Origin: an uncultured Gammaproteobacteria bacterium
GTDB taxonomy: Bacteria; Pseudomonadota; Gammaproteobacteria; Pseudomonadales; Azotimanducaceae
Direction of reading: 5' to 3'
DNA: 46,243 nt
Assembly: GCA_913045175.1 (NCBI GenBank)
Contig: CAJWQG010000027.1
Coordinates: forward strand, 1 to 46,243
The first letter of the stretch is position 1; each line of letters opens with the position of its first letter. The notes under the pieces were generated by a model. The model saw nothing but the letters and a program-made list of their open reading frames with translations. It was not told the origin of the DNA and did no database searches. Position numbers and translations under genes: made by a program. Shown here piece after piece: positions 26,847 to 36,052 of the stretch.

Positions 26847-27368
26847 ATGAGAAACTACATCCTGCGTACCACAGTAAGCGCGTTATTGATGTTTGTATCA
26901 GTGTCAGCCTTGGCTGAGGCTAAGATCGCGTTTGTTAATGCGCAGCGTGCAATTCTCGAGTCCGAAGAAGCAAGGCGGGTTCAGACACAAATGGCTGAGG
27001 AGTTCCAAGATGAACAGGCTGATATTGAGAAGCTTCGTTCAGAAGGCGCTGCCTTGGTGCAACGCGCGCAAAAAGACGGTGAAGTGATGTCTGATGCTGA
27101 AAAGCGAAAGCTTTCCAATCAGATCCGGGAAATCGAAAAAGACTTGCAGTATCTTGCGGAGAAACTGCAAACGAAAGTTCAGGAGCGTCAGAACGAGCTA
27201 CTTACTGGGATAGACGTCAAGTTCAATCGAGCAGTTGAAGCGCTCGTGTTGAGCGAAGATTACGACATAATTTTGCCGCGCGAGAATGCTATTTATGTAG
27301 GTGATCTTTACGACATCACACGAAAAGTGACCGAGAAGCTCAATGAGATGGACCGGGCTGCAAACTAA
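26847..27368 (+). CDS. skp: Periplasmic chaperone Skp (OmpH family)
   Basis: Skp holds unfolded outer-membrane proteins in the periplasm for delivery to BamA. The 173 residues have a clear signal peptide (about 1-25, ending ALAEA) and then KIAFVNAQRAI, typical of OmpH. A long charged coiled-coil region (about 50-120) forms the tentacles. AAGGAG lies 9 bases before the ATG. The 161-base gap after bamA is A/T-rich with no ORF or convincing hairpin; I could not define a promoter in it, although one is likely. Confidence 0.93.
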   Translation: MRNYILRTTVSALLMFVSVSALAEAKIAFVNAQRAILESEEARRVQTQMAEEFQDEQADIEKLRSEGAALVQRAQKDGEVMSDAEKRKLSNQIREIEKDLQYLAEKLQTKVQERQNELLTGIDVKFNRAVEALVLSEDYDIILPRENAIYVGDLYDITRKVTEKLNEMDRAAN

Positions 27369-27382
27369 CCCCGCGTAATGCT

Positions 27383-28399
27383 TTGAAGCTAAGCCTCGGG
27401 GAAATAGCAGATCGCTTCGATCTGTCACTTAAGGGCGACGGGTCCGTAGAGATAGCTAATATCGCCAGCATCGAAGATGCTGGACCAGGAGACCTGGTAT
27501 TCCTGTTTAGTTCAGCTCACCGTCGACACCTCGCAGATTCGAAAGCCAGTGCGGTTGTTATTCGGGAAGATGATAGTGTCGACTGTGACCTTCCTTGTCT
27601 GATTTCAGATCAGCCTCGCTTGGCCTGGGCCAGAATTGCCACATTATTCGATCCGTTGCCTGCGCCTGATGGCGCTAAACATGTCAGTGCCATCGTAAGT
27701 GCCGACGCACAAATTGGCGAGAATGTTACGCTTGGACCCCACTCGGTCATATCGTCAGGGGTGAAGATCGGTGATGATTGTACTATTGGTGCTGGCTGTA
27801 CTATTGGAGAGGGTGTCCAACTGGGAGAAGCCTGTCGGCTATTTCCCAACGTTACTATCTACCACAATGTGCTCCTGGGTAACCGAATCACGATTCATAG
27901 CGGAGCGGTTATCGGTGCCGATGGATTCGGGTTCGAACCGGATAACGGTAAGCTCATCAAGATTCCACAAATCTATGGCGTGGTAATTGGTGACGATGTT
28001 GAAATAGGTGCAGGCACCACGATTGATCGAGGAGCACTAAAGGACACCAAAATTGGGTCGGGTGTAAAAATTGATAATCAGGTTCAGATTGGTCACGCGA
28101 CCAGCATTGGCCGGGACACGGCGATATCGGGTTGTACAGCAATCGCTGGAAGCACGAGTATCGGTAGTAACTGCCTGATTGGTGGTGCAGTAGGTATCGT
28201 TGATAATATAAAGATCACAGATCAGGTTGAGGTTACGGCGATGAGTCTGGTGAGTCAGGCCATCACTAAAAAAGGACGATACTCTTCAGGCACAGGACTG
28301 ATGCCTGGTAATGAATGGAAGCGCAATATAGTAGGCTTTAAGCAACTGGCAAGCCTGCTGCGGCGGGGCCGCAAACTGGAGACCGGAGAGGACAGCTAA
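27383..28399 (+). CDS. lpxD: UDP-3-O-(3-hydroxyacyl)glucosamine N-acyltransferase LpxD
   Basis: LpxD adds the second hydroxyacyl chain in lipid A synthesis. The 338 residues have the N-terminal uridine-binding domain (residues 1-100) and a long left-handed beta-helix of hexapeptide repeats, with GADGFGFEP and the catalytic His in QIGHATSIG. The start appears to be TTG at 27383, 14 bases after the skp stop; no in-frame ATG or GTG lies between. The stop overlaps the fabZ start (TAATG). Confidence 0.95.
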   Translation: MKLSLGEIADRFDLSLKGDGSVEIANIASIEDAGPGDLVFLFSSAHRRHLADSKASAVVIREDDSVDCDLPCLISDQPRLAWARIATLFDPLPAPDGAKHVSAIVSADAQIGENVTLGPHSVISSGVKIGDDCTIGAGCTIGEGVQLGEACRLFPNVTIYHNVLLGNRITIHSGAVIGADGFGFEPDNGKLIKIPQIYGVVIGDDVEIGAGTTIDRGALKDTKIGSGVKIDNQVQIGHATSIGRDTAISGCTAIAGSTSIGSNCLIGGAVGIVDNIKITDQVEVTAMSLVSQAITKKGRYSSGTGLMPGNEWKRNIVGFKQLASLLRRGRKLETGEDS

Positions 28400-28836
28400 T
28401 GGAAGTAACCGAGATACAGAATTATCTGCCACACCGGTACCCGTTTTTGATGGTAGACCGAGTGCTTGAGCTGGAAGTGCAAAAGCGCATCGTTGCGATC
28501 AAGAATATCACCATCAATGAACCAATATTCCAGGGTCACTTTCCTGTAACGCCTGTGTTCCCGGGGGTACTGATTGTCGAAGCGCTGGCTCAAGCATCTG
28601 GAATACTGGCATTCAAGAGCCTTGAACGCAGCCCTGAAGATGGATATATCTACTATCTGGCAGGGACCGATAAGACTAAGTTCAAGCGATCGGTTGTCCC
28701 TGGTGATCAACTTCGGCTCGAAGTCGAAATCATTAACCTTCGCAACCATTGGATGAAATCGTCAGGTAAGGCGTATGTGGATGATAAGTTGGTGTGTTCG
28801 TCAATGCTTACTTGTGCGGAGCACAGGGTCAGTTAG
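28399..28836 (+). CDS. fabZ: (3R)-hydroxyacyl-[acyl-carrier-protein] dehydratase FabZ
   Basis: FabZ dehydrates beta-hydroxyacyl-ACP in fatty acid elongation and competes with lipid A synthesis for hydroxyacyl-ACP. The 145 residues form a single hotdog domain with the catalytic His47 (GHFPVTPVFPGV) and Glu61 (EALAQASG). The ATG overlaps the lpxD stop by one base. It is followed after only 21 bases by lpxB, whereas lpxA normally separates them. Confidence 0.97.
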   Translation: MEVTEIQNYLPHRYPFLMVDRVLELEVQKRIVAIKNITINEPIFQGHFPVTPVFPGVLIVEALAQASGILAFKSLERSPEDGYIYYLAGTDKTKFKRSVVPGDQLRLEVEIINLRNHWMKSSGKAYVDDKLVCSSMLTCAEHRVS

Positions 28837-28857
28837 TTTCATGAGATCTGGTCCTTC

Positions 28858-30015
28858 GTGACTAAGTCCGGAGAACGGCCGCTAACGATCGCTTTGGTCG
28901 CCGGAGAGATCTCCGGGGACAATCTTGGCGCCCCTCTCATGCGGGCGCTAAAGCAAATACAGCCAGATATCCGTTTTGTGGGAATAGGTGGCCCCGCAAT
29001 GATCGCAGAGGGGCTGGAGTCTCTTTACGATATGGAGCGATTGTCAGTTAACGCGTTTCCTCTACTGAAAGTCCCTGAATTAATCAAAATATTGTTTACC
29101 ACCAGTACCAAACTCAAAGAACAGTCCCCTGATTGTTTTATCGGAATTGATTACAACTTTTTCAATGGCCTGCTCGAAGGCATGATGAAACGCGCTGGTA
29201 TTCGAACAGTCCACTACGTGTCACCAACTGTCTGGGCCTGGCGATCGGGTAGATTACGTAAGATAAAAAAGCATATCGATCTGATGCTGACACTGTATCC
29301 TTTCGAGACGGAAATTTACGCGGCCCATGGTATTAATGTGTGTTATGTCGGTCACCCTAAAGCGAGGGAAATCTCCGTGGATCAGGGGCGCGAGGGGAAA
29401 GCTCAGGCGCGTCAGACGCTTGGACTAAAGGACTCGGATAAGGTTGTGGCGATTCTACCGGGTAGCAGGGCGAGTGAAGTTGCGCTGATTGGGCCCGGTT
29501 TCTTCGAAACGGCAAAGCGCTTGAGTCAGGACTGTAAGTTTGTCGTCGCTGCTGCGAATAGTCGCAGGGAGGATCAAATCCAGGCACTTTGGCAATCTCT
29601 GGTACCTGAGGTACCGGTAAAGGTCACAGGTGATCCATTGACGGCCATGACAGCCGCAGATGCAGTGCTCGTTAAGTCTGGCACATCGACCCTGGAAGCC
29701 ATGTTATTGCGCCGACCTATGGTGATGGCATACCGGTTAGGTAAGCTAACCTATGGCCTGATCTCCAGGATGGTCAACACGCCTTATTTTGCACTACCGA
29801 ATATTCTTGCCGGACACCAACTGGTGCCGGAATTCATTCAGGATGATGCGAAACCTGATGTCATGGCCGAGGCCATGACACGGCTAATGAGCCAGCCGCA
29901 GGATGAACTGATACGCGAGTTTGATGCCATTCACAGAGCACTTAGCCCCGATTCAGGTGCTTTGGCCGCTCGAGAAGTCCTTAAACTGTGTGAGGGCACC
30001 AATGTATCGGCTTGA
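28858..30015 (+). CDS. lpxB: Lipid-A-disaccharide synthase LpxB
   Basis: LpxB joins UDP-diacylglucosamine and lipid X into the lipid A disaccharide; it is a GT19 glycosyltransferase on the inner membrane surface. The 385 residues include [17 protein letters not shown] near the N terminus, [20 protein letters not shown] and the donor-binding [12 protein letters not shown]. The start is GTG at 28858, with no strong Shine-Dalgarno. A six-codon ORF from 28841 ends on this GTG (TGA overlap) and might couple translation. It overlaps rnhB by 14 bases. Confidence 0.94.
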   Translation: MTKSGERPLTIALVAGEISGDNLGAPLMRALKQIQPDIRFVGIGGPAMIAEGLESLYDMERLSVNAFPLLKVPELIKILFTTSTKLKEQSPDCFIGIDYNFFNGLLEGMMKRAGIRTVHYVSPTVWAWRSGRLRKIKKHIDLMLTLYPFETEIYAAHGINVCYVGHPKAREISVDQGREGKAQARQTLGLKDSDKVVAILPGSRASEVALIGPGFFETAKRLSQDCKFVVAAANSRREDQIQALWQSLVPEVPVKVTGDPLTAMTAADAVLVKSGTSTLEAMLLRRPMVMAYRLGKLTYGLISRMVNTPYFALPNILAGHQLVPEFIQDDAKPDVMAEAMTRLMSQPQDELIREFDAIHRALSPDSGALAAREVLKLCEGTNVSA

Positions 30016-30577
30016 GCATTGTGCCGGGGTGGATGAAGTGGGTCGCGGACCCCTTGCAGGCGCCGTTGTTGCAGCAGCCGTAGTCTTGAATCCCTTTACG
30101 AGCATTGAAGGTCTGGATGACTCCAAAGCGCTGTCTGCGAAGCGCCGGTCTGAGCTTGATCTGCTGATCCGCGAACAGGCTGTGGGTTTTGCTATTGGAC
30201 GAGCAGAGGTGGAGGAAATTGATCGAATTAATATCCTCCAGGCCACGATGTTAGCTATGCAACGGGCGGTAGAGGGACTCAGGATTCCCCTTGATTTCGT
30301 GCTGGTGGATGGTAACCGTACACCGGTGTTTTCATGCCCTTCAGATTGCTTGATCAAGGGTGACGCCAAATTTGACGCGATTAAAGCGGCATCCATTATT
30401 GCCAAGGTCGCCCGCGATACTGAAATGATCGAGTTGGATGAAGTTTATCCGGACTATGGGCTTGCCAATCACAAAGGTTATGCGACTCGTTTTCACCTGC
30501 AAGCGCTCAAGAAACTGGGCCCGTCCCCCATTCATCGAATGTCTTTTGGCCCGTGCCGCCAGCGGGAATTGTTTTAG
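30002..30577 (+). CDS. rnhB: Ribonuclease HII
   Basis: RNase HII removes ribonucleotides and RNA from DNA-RNA hybrids. The ATG at 30002 gives 191 residues, the usual size, and places the catalytic [10 protein letters not shown] at residues 11-20; the frame extends further upstream but only within lpxB. Further active-site Asp residues lie in VLVDGNR and in [21 protein letters not shown]. It closes the envelope cluster; dnaE and accA, which often follow, are absent here. The convergent response regulator ends 18 bases away, without an obvious terminator. Confidence 0.96.
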   Translation: MYRLEHCAGVDEVGRGPLAGAVVAAAVVLNPFTSIEGLDDSKALSAKRRSELDLLIREQAVGFAIGRAEVEEIDRINILQATMLAMQRAVEGLRIPLDFVLVDGNRTPVFSCPSDCLIKGDAKFDAIKAASIIAKVARDTEMIELDEVYPDYGLANHKGYATRFHLQALKKLGPSPIHRMSFGPCRQRELF

Positions 30578-30595
30578 TCAGCACGTGGACTTGTT

Positions 30596-31068
30596 TCATT
30601 CGTCTGTTAAGAGATATTGCGCCTCTGTTTTTATCTGATCAGGACCTGTGAAGTCTCCATCAGTCAATCCTTTGATGAACCGCTTCATGCGCTGGTTCCT
30701 GAGATGAACGCCTACTCTCGCGAGAACGATCTCGGGAGACGCAGGTTTGTTGATGTAATCCACTGCTCCCACTTTGAAACCCATTTGTTCGTTGTGTCGA
30801 TCATCCATGGCAGTCACAAAATGATGGGTATATGATCTGTGTCTTCTCGGGCCTTAAGAACCTCACACACTTCAATGCCGGTTTTCCCTAGCATGAGATT
30901 GTCCAACAAGATTAGATCGGGTTGCAGTGACGCGGCAATATCGATCGCCTTGTCGCCGTTAGTCGCTACGCACACGTCGTACTGCGGCTGAATCATGTTT
31001 GTCATGATCCGCAAAATGGTAGCCTGGTCGTCAACAACCAGAATAAGGTGTTTGTCTCGTTCTGCCAC
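30596..31068 (-). pseudogene. Response regulator receiver protein, frameshifted
   Basis: The first part (31068 to about 30822) is a CheY-like receiver domain: acidic pair Asp13-Asp14, phosphoacceptor Asp56 in LILLDNLML, ending HIPII. The rest continues in another frame with VTAMDDR and the conserved Lys in DYINKP, then a helical tail with no output domain. Adding one T at the run of four (plus strand A run, 30818-30821) restores HIPIIFVTAMDD and one 157-residue protein. It is therefore a single-domain regulator broken by a one-base loss, or a sequencing error. ATG at 31068. No kinase gene is nearby. Confidence 0.85.
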
Positions 31069-31099
31069 GATCGATGAATGTTGTGTTGGTTACACCATT

Positions 31100-32058
31100 C
31101 TAGCGCAAATCCTGATCCTGTCTCCACGACCAGCGGGGATTGTCAGATGAGTCCGTGAGTGCGTTCAAAAAGCTCAGCAGTGCCTCAAGGTCATTATCGG
31201 AAAGCGAAAAAGGTAGCATCCTGGCGTCAACCGAGGGATCCTCTCGTTGATTTCCTGTTGCATAAAAATGCACAACACCTTCCAGGGTTGGTATGGAACC
31301 GTTGTGCATATAGGGTGCTGTCAGGCCGATATTACGCAGCGTGGGTGTGCGAAATCGGTATCGGTCCAGTGTATCCTGGGTGACTTCAAAGCGACTCAGG
31401 TCGCTCGACCGGGTTACCCCTGTATTGTGAAATGCATCTTCAGTGAAGTCACTATCGGCGAGATGGCACTCTCCACAGCCGTGACGATTGAAGATCCCGA
31501 AACCAGTTTTTTGAGTGGTAGACAGCGCGTGAACGTCGCGAGCGGTCCACCTGTCAAAGGCTGAGTTGTTGGTGTTGAGCGTTCTCGCGAAGGCAGCGAG
31601 AGCCAGTGCGATGTTTTCAATGGAAAGGTCTCCATAGATATTCGTGAATGTCTGTTCATAGTCCTTCAATCGACGAAGGCGATCTTCAAGCACACCGACA
31701 ACTGGATTGCCCATTTCCTGAGGGTGGAGGAGAGGGGTGATGGCCTGGGTATCAAGAGATGTTTCACGACCATCGTGAAAAAGTACGTTGCGAGCGAAAA
31801 CGTTTAGCAGGGTCGGTGTATTTCGGCGTAGCGTTGATCCATCTATTCCTGTGGCAGTGGGTCTGCTGTTGTCAGTGAAGCCCTGTTCAGGGATATGGCA
31901 GCTGGCACAGGACATCGATCCGTCGATCGAAAGCGCTTTTTCAAAGAAGAGGCGTTGGCCGAGGGTTGCTTCTTCGCTCAGGTTTTTTTAACAAAAAAAT
32001 CGCTAAGGGCTTCATTAGACATCAGCGCTGAGATTAACAGCAGCGTAAGGCCGCGCAT
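31100..32058 (-). pseudogene. Di-haem cytochrome c peroxidase (CcpA/MauG family), frameshifted near the signal peptide
   Basis: Two haem-binding motifs (CASCH and CGECH), FHDGRE and PYMHNGSIPTLEGVVHFY identify a periplasmic di-haem peroxidase. The mature domain is open from 31915 down. The expected N terminus lies in another frame: ATG at 32058, then a signal peptide (MRGLTLLLISALMSNEALS) and a stop after KKT. Adding one A in the run of seven (plus strand T run, 31983-31989) joins it to LSEEATLGQRLFFEK and gives a 319-residue protein. As written, export would fail. The start lies 17 bases from repeat copy B. Confidence 0.85.
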
Positions 32059-32075
32059 GCTAGCTCGATCTCGTT

Positions 32076-32189
32076 CGGAAACTCAACATCGTGCCTCTAG
32101 TTTCTTTGCAGGTAATTGCTTTCTTAACCATTTCCTTCGGAGTGTCGCTTCTTCTTGCGCGGAATCGGGACTTTGTGGACAGCAACTAG
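32076..32189 (-). repeat. 114-bp dispersed intergenic repeat, copy B (after the MBL hydrolase)
   Basis: This is the second full copy of the element at 11728-11841: same length, no gaps, 17 differences. Here too it starts at the TAG stop codon of the upstream minus-strand gene (the MBL hydrolase at 32186) and fills almost the whole gap to the next gene, the broken peroxidase. Its first bases read CTAGTTGCT against CTAGTTTCT in copy A; the opposite end keeps AGAAACTAG. Confidence 0.85.
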
Positions 32190-32863
32190 CTCTGTAACAT
32201 GCTTCGCCAGCTTTCCAGGTCGGGGATACGCATGTAGACATTCTGCTGCTTGGTTTCTTCCATGGTAGCGTGCGGAACATGACCATAGTTATGTCCAGGC
32301 AACAATAGCGTGTCATCAGGAAGCCCGGCCAGTTTTTGAAGACTGTGATACATGTCATCGACATCGGAGCCGGGAAGATCCACCCGACCACAGCCGTTGA
32401 TAAACAATGTGTCGCCTGAAACCAGTGTTTGCTTCACCTTAAAACATTGAGAGCCAGGTGTATGACCTGGTGTATGTAGAAACTCAACTTCAATATCACC
32501 AATCTTTAACGTGTCACCAGACTCCACTTTAGCAATGTCATTGTCAGCGATTCCCGTAACTTTCTTCAGACCATCGGCTTCCAGTTTGTTCGCGTATACC
32601 TTGACCGGATTTTCACCTAGCAATTCGGCGACCCCGGCAACATTGTTTTGTCCAAAAGATCCGCCACAGTGATCAGGGTGGTAGTGAGTTACGAGGGCGG
32701 CGGTGAGCTTGTAGCCCTTTTCGCCGATAACGTCCATCAGACTCTTGATATCCCACGCAGGATCGACAATCGCGACTTCACGGGTCCGCTGGCAACCGAC
32801 AAGATAAGTGAAGTTCTCCATTGGCCCAATTTGGATCTGTTCTAGAATAAGCTGGTCTTGCAT
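32186..32863 (-). CDS. MBL-fold metallohydrolase (glyoxalase II-like)
   Basis: The zinc motif THYHPDHCGG (HxHxDH, near residues 59-68), His in HTPGHTPGS, Asp in LVSGDTLF and a late His in LLPGHNYG give a complete binuclear site. The fold and 225-residue length fit the hydroxyacylglutathione hydrolase-like group of thioester hydrolases. The substrate cannot be fixed; it lacks the features I would need to call ETHE1 or GloB. The ATG at 32863 is preferred because AAGG sits 6 bases upstream; one at 32869 is also in frame. It follows asnS closely, and its stop codon lies in repeat copy B. Confidence 0.85.
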   Translation of the reverse strand: MQDQLILEQIQIGPMENFTYLVGCQRTREVAIVDPAWDIKSLMDVIGEKGYKLTAALVTHYHPDHCGGSFGQNNVAGVAELLGENPVKVYANKLEADGLKKVTGIADNDIAKVESGDTLKIGDIEVEFLHTPGHTPGSQCFKVKQTLVSGDTLFINGCGRVDLPGSDVDDMYHSLQKLAGLPDDTLLLPGHNYGHVPHATMEETKQQNVYMRIPDLESWRSMLQS

Positions 32864-32871
32864 AGTCATCC

Positions 32872-34257
32872 TTAAAAGTGTGCGCTGCCTGGCGTTCTCG
32901 GAAACGGTATCGCATCCCGGACGTTCTCCATACCGGTAACGTAATTCAGTAACCGCTCGAAACCGAGACCAAAACCGGCATGAGGAACAGTACCGTAGCG
33001 CCGCAGGTCACGATACCACCACAGTTCCTGTTTCAGCTTATCATCGATACGACTATCGAGGATGTCCAAACGTTCTTCTCGCTGGCTACCACCAATGATC
33101 TCTCCAATCCCTGGCGCGAGTACGTCCATAGCGGCAACGGTTTTCTCATCGTCATTGAGCCGCATGTAAAAGGCTTTTATCTCCGATGGATAGTCCATCA
33201 CAATTACCGGCCTACCGACTTGTTGTTCAGTCAGATAACGCTCATGTTCAGATTGCAGATCGACTCCCCAGGCCACTGGAAACTCGAAAGATTGTTTAGC
33301 GTTTTGGAGAATGTCGATGGCTTCAGTGTAGGTGATTCTTTCAAACGAGTTATCGATCACTCCGCGCAACCTATCGATGACTTCCTTATCGATTCTTTGG
33401 GCGAAGAAGGCCATATCGTCTTCTCGTTCCTCCAGGACTCTCTGTAATACCTTGGTCAGAAGGTCTTCTGCGAGATCGGCATCGTCATTCAGGTCTGCGA
33501 AGGCGATTTCTGGCTCGATCATCCAGAACTCAGCCAGGTGCCTGCTGGTATGTGAGTTTTCAGCTCGAAACGTCGGCGCGAATGTATAAACCTTGGACAT
33601 TGCCAGGCAGTAGGATTCCAACTCTAACTGGCCTGATACTGTCAGGAATGATTCTGCACCGAAGAAGTCCTCATCGAAATTCACGTTACCGTCACTGATC
33701 GGCAGATTCGCAAGATCCAGAGTGCTAACCCTGAACAGCTCGCCGGCTCCCTCGCAGTCACTGGCCGTTATGATCGGGGTATTGATCCAGTGATAACCAT
33801 TGTCATGGAAATAGTTGTGTATGGCGTTTGCCAGTGTCGTTCGTACTCGTGTAATAGCACCAAAGGTATTGGTTCGCGGTCGCAGATGTGCCTGGGTTCT
33901 TAGATACTCGAAAGTATGTCGTTTTTTAGCCACGGGATAGGTTTCGGGGTCATCTACCCATCCCACCACAACAACATCGTCCGCCTGAATTTCCACCGAT
34001 TGGCCACGACCCTCTGATTCGACCAGCTTGCCACTGATGCTGACGGCACAGCCGGTGGTTATTTCCAATACTTCCGATTCATAGTTGTTCAGGGTATTGG
34101 GAATCACCGCCTGAATGGCGTCGAAACAACTCCCGTCATGGACAGCGATAAAGGAAATACCTGCCCTGGAGTCTCGTTTGCTGCGTACCCAGCCCTGAAC
34201 ATTAACTTCAGCTTCGTTTGGCAGGTCACCGCTGAGTAATTGAGCGACGGATGTCAT
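32872..34257 (-). CDS. asnS: Asparaginyl-tRNA synthetase
   Basis: AsnS charges tRNA-Asn. The 461 residues (E. coli 466) have an N-terminal OB-fold anticodon domain ([13 protein letters not shown]) and a class II catalytic core with motif 2 ([21 protein letters not shown]) and motif 3 ([13 protein letters not shown]). It sits 18 bases after the acyl-CoA synthetase on the same strand, with no shared function evident. Confidence 0.96.
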   Translation of the reverse strand: MTSVAQLLSGDLPNEAEVNVQGWVRSKRDSRAGISFIAVHDGSCFDAIQAVIPNTLNNYESEVLEITTGCAVSISGKLVESEGRGQSVEIQADDVVVVGWVDDPETYPVAKKRHTFEYLRTQAHLRPRTNTFGAITRVRTTLANAIHNYFHDNGYHWINTPIITASDCEGAGELFRVSTLDLANLPISDGNVNFDEDFFGAESFLTVSGQLELESYCLAMSKVYTFAPTFRAENSHTSRHLAEFWMIEPEIAFADLNDDADLAEDLLTKVLQRVLEEREDDMAFFAQRIDKEVIDRLRGVIDNSFERITYTEAIDILQNAKQSFEFPVAWGVDLQSEHERYLTEQQVGRPVIVMDYPSEIKAFYMRLNDDEKTVAAMDVLAPGIGEIIGGSQREERLDILDSRIDDKLKQELWWYRDLRRYGTVPHAGFGLGFERLLNYVTGMENVRDAIPFPRTPGSAHF

Positions 34258-34275
34258 AGCTTATCGTCCGCGATA

Positions 34276-35973
34276 CTAAGCAAGACCAAGTTCGGCATGA
34301 GCCTGATCACGCAATACACGTTTGGCGATCTTCCCAGATGCAATTCTCGGGAGTGGTTCGCTGCTGAAACGGATGAATTTTGGGATTTTGAATTTAGCCA
34401 GGTGGTTGACCAGGAAGGCGCGAAGTTCATTTTCGTCGATTACATTCTTACAATGAACTGTCGTGCCGATCTCTTCTCCCAGTCTTTCATCAGGAATGCC
34501 GTAGACACTTGCTTCCAGGATATCCTCGTGCACCAGCAGTGCAGCTTCTACCTCACCGCAGCCGACGTTTTCTCCGCCGCGGATCACCAGGTCTTTGATT
34601 CGATCGACGATAAACAGAAAGTTTTCCTCATCCAGATAGGCAACATCGCCTGTACGAAACCACCCGTCGACGAAAGCTTTTTCGTTGGCATCGGGTCGGT
34701 TCCAGTATTCGCGAAACATGGAGGAACCTTTAATTAGCAGTTCGCCTCGTTCCCCGGTTGGTAGGTGGTTGCCATCCTCATCGACGATCGCGAGGTCCAG
34801 CACCGCGGAAGGCCTGCCTGAACTACTGGGTCTGTCGAGGTAGTCCTGTCCACCTGTGCCGGTGCCGATCGCATTGGTCTCTGTCATACCCCAACCGGTA
34901 CCAGGCATGGCATTGTCAAACGTCTCTGAAATGCTTTTGACCTGTTCCGGCGCCCGGGGTGCGCCGCCGCCGCCCACAACGATTAAGGAACTAAGATCTC
35001 TGTTGGTCCTGCGGGCGGTCTCTACCAGGTCACCCGTCATAGCTGCAGGTGCCGAAAAGGAGGTGATGCGTTCCCTTTCAATCAGTTCCGCACCAATCTC
35101 CACATCCCACTTGTACATGGCGACCACTCGTCGTTGAGACCGATAAGACTGCAGCATAACGGCGTGAGATCCTGCTACGTGGAAAAGAGGCACCCCAAGA
35201 AGCATTGCGGGTGGATTTACTGGCTGGAGTTCAGGTGGATTGCCATCATGCAGGACAAGCTGACTGGTGCCGAAATCCAATTCCCAGGACAGTAACGCGC
35301 TAATGACGTTTCGGTGGCTGGACACCACGCCTTTGGGATGACCTGTGGAGCCCGATGTATACAGGATTGTCGTGTCATCATCGGCGCCATATCGGATGTC
35401 GGGCATGGTAGCGTCAAATGCAGCGGCCGCTTCATGCAATAGCGGTATGTCATCAGGAAGCGGTTTATCCGGACGCACTGCCAGGACTTTCAATCCAAGC
35501 CTATGGTAGATCGGCGCGATCCGGTCAATGCGCTCCTGGTCTGCAAAAAGGACCCGGACACCCGCGTGCTCAAGTCCGTAATCCATCTCTTCTGTTTGCC
35601 ATAGGGCATTCATACACACCGCTATTGCGCCGATGGACGTGATTGCCTGGAAAGTCATTGCCCATTCAGGGTAATTGCGCATCGAAATGGCAACCCGGTC
35701 GCCGCGCGCAATCCCGTATTGTTTAACCAGCAATTGTGCAATTCTGCAGGAGTGCTGATACATACCATCGAAGGTATAGCGTTCTTCGCCGTACACATAG
35801 AATTCAGCATCGGACCGATTTTCTTCGTATAGTTGCCGCAGCGTATCAGGTGCGTTCTTGAAAACACGGCAGGCATTGCCATGGACGTCCATTTCGATCA
35901 GCTCGAAAGGAGCTCCTGGACCCGTGAGGGTCGCGACGGCATCTTGCCTAGTGATTTTGCTAGCCTGGTTCAT
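34276..35973 (-). CDS. AMP-dependent acyl-CoA synthetase / ligase
   Basis: This is an ANL-superfamily adenylating enzyme of 565 residues. The phosphate-binding loop is TTILYTSGSTGHPKGVV (about residues 205-221). The adenylate site has GWGMTETNA, the hinge region has GWFRTGDVAYLDEE, and the C-terminal domain ends with the catalytic Lys in PRIASGKIAKR. It activates a carboxylic acid to its CoA thioester via an acyl-AMP, but chain length cannot be read from sequence. GAGG lies before the ATG. It is one of two likely fatty-acid catabolism genes here, with the enoyl-CoA hydratase at 44235. Confidence 0.9.
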   Translation of the reverse strand: MNQASKITRQDAVATLTGPGAPFELIEMDVHGNACRVFKNAPDTLRQLYEENRSDAEFYVYGEERYTFDGMYQHSCRIAQLLVKQYGIARGDRVAISMRNYPEWAMTFQAITSIGAIAVCMNALWQTEEMDYGLEHAGVRVLFADQERIDRIAPIYHRLGLKVLAVRPDKPLPDDIPLLHEAAAAFDATMPDIRYGADDDTTILYTSGSTGHPKGVVSSHRNVISALLSWELDFGTSQLVLHDGNPPELQPVNPPAMLLGVPLFHVAGSHAVMLQSYRSQRRVVAMYKWDVEIGAELIERERITSFSAPAAMTGDLVETARRTNRDLSSLIVVGGGGAPRAPEQVKSISETFDNAMPGTGWGMTETNAIGTGTGGQDYLDRPSSSGRPSAVLDLAIVDEDGNHLPTGERGELLIKGSSMFREYWNRPDANEKAFVDGWFRTGDVAYLDEENFLFIVDRIKDLVIRGGENVGCGEVEAALLVHEDILEASVYGIPDERLGEEIGTTVHCKNVIDENELRAFLVNHLAKFKIPKFIRFSSEPLPRIASGKIAKRVLRDQAHAELGLA

Positions 35974-36052
35974 TCGACCTCGAGTGAAAACCCGTAAAAA
36001 TACGTGTAGTTGTGGTGCAATTGCAACCGAAAATATTGCGAATTCATTGTGG

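Noticed and set aside
28841-28860. Six-codon ORF between fabZ and lpxB as a remnant of lpxA
   Set aside because: Too short to compare with any LpxA terminus; I kept it only as a possible translational-coupling device.
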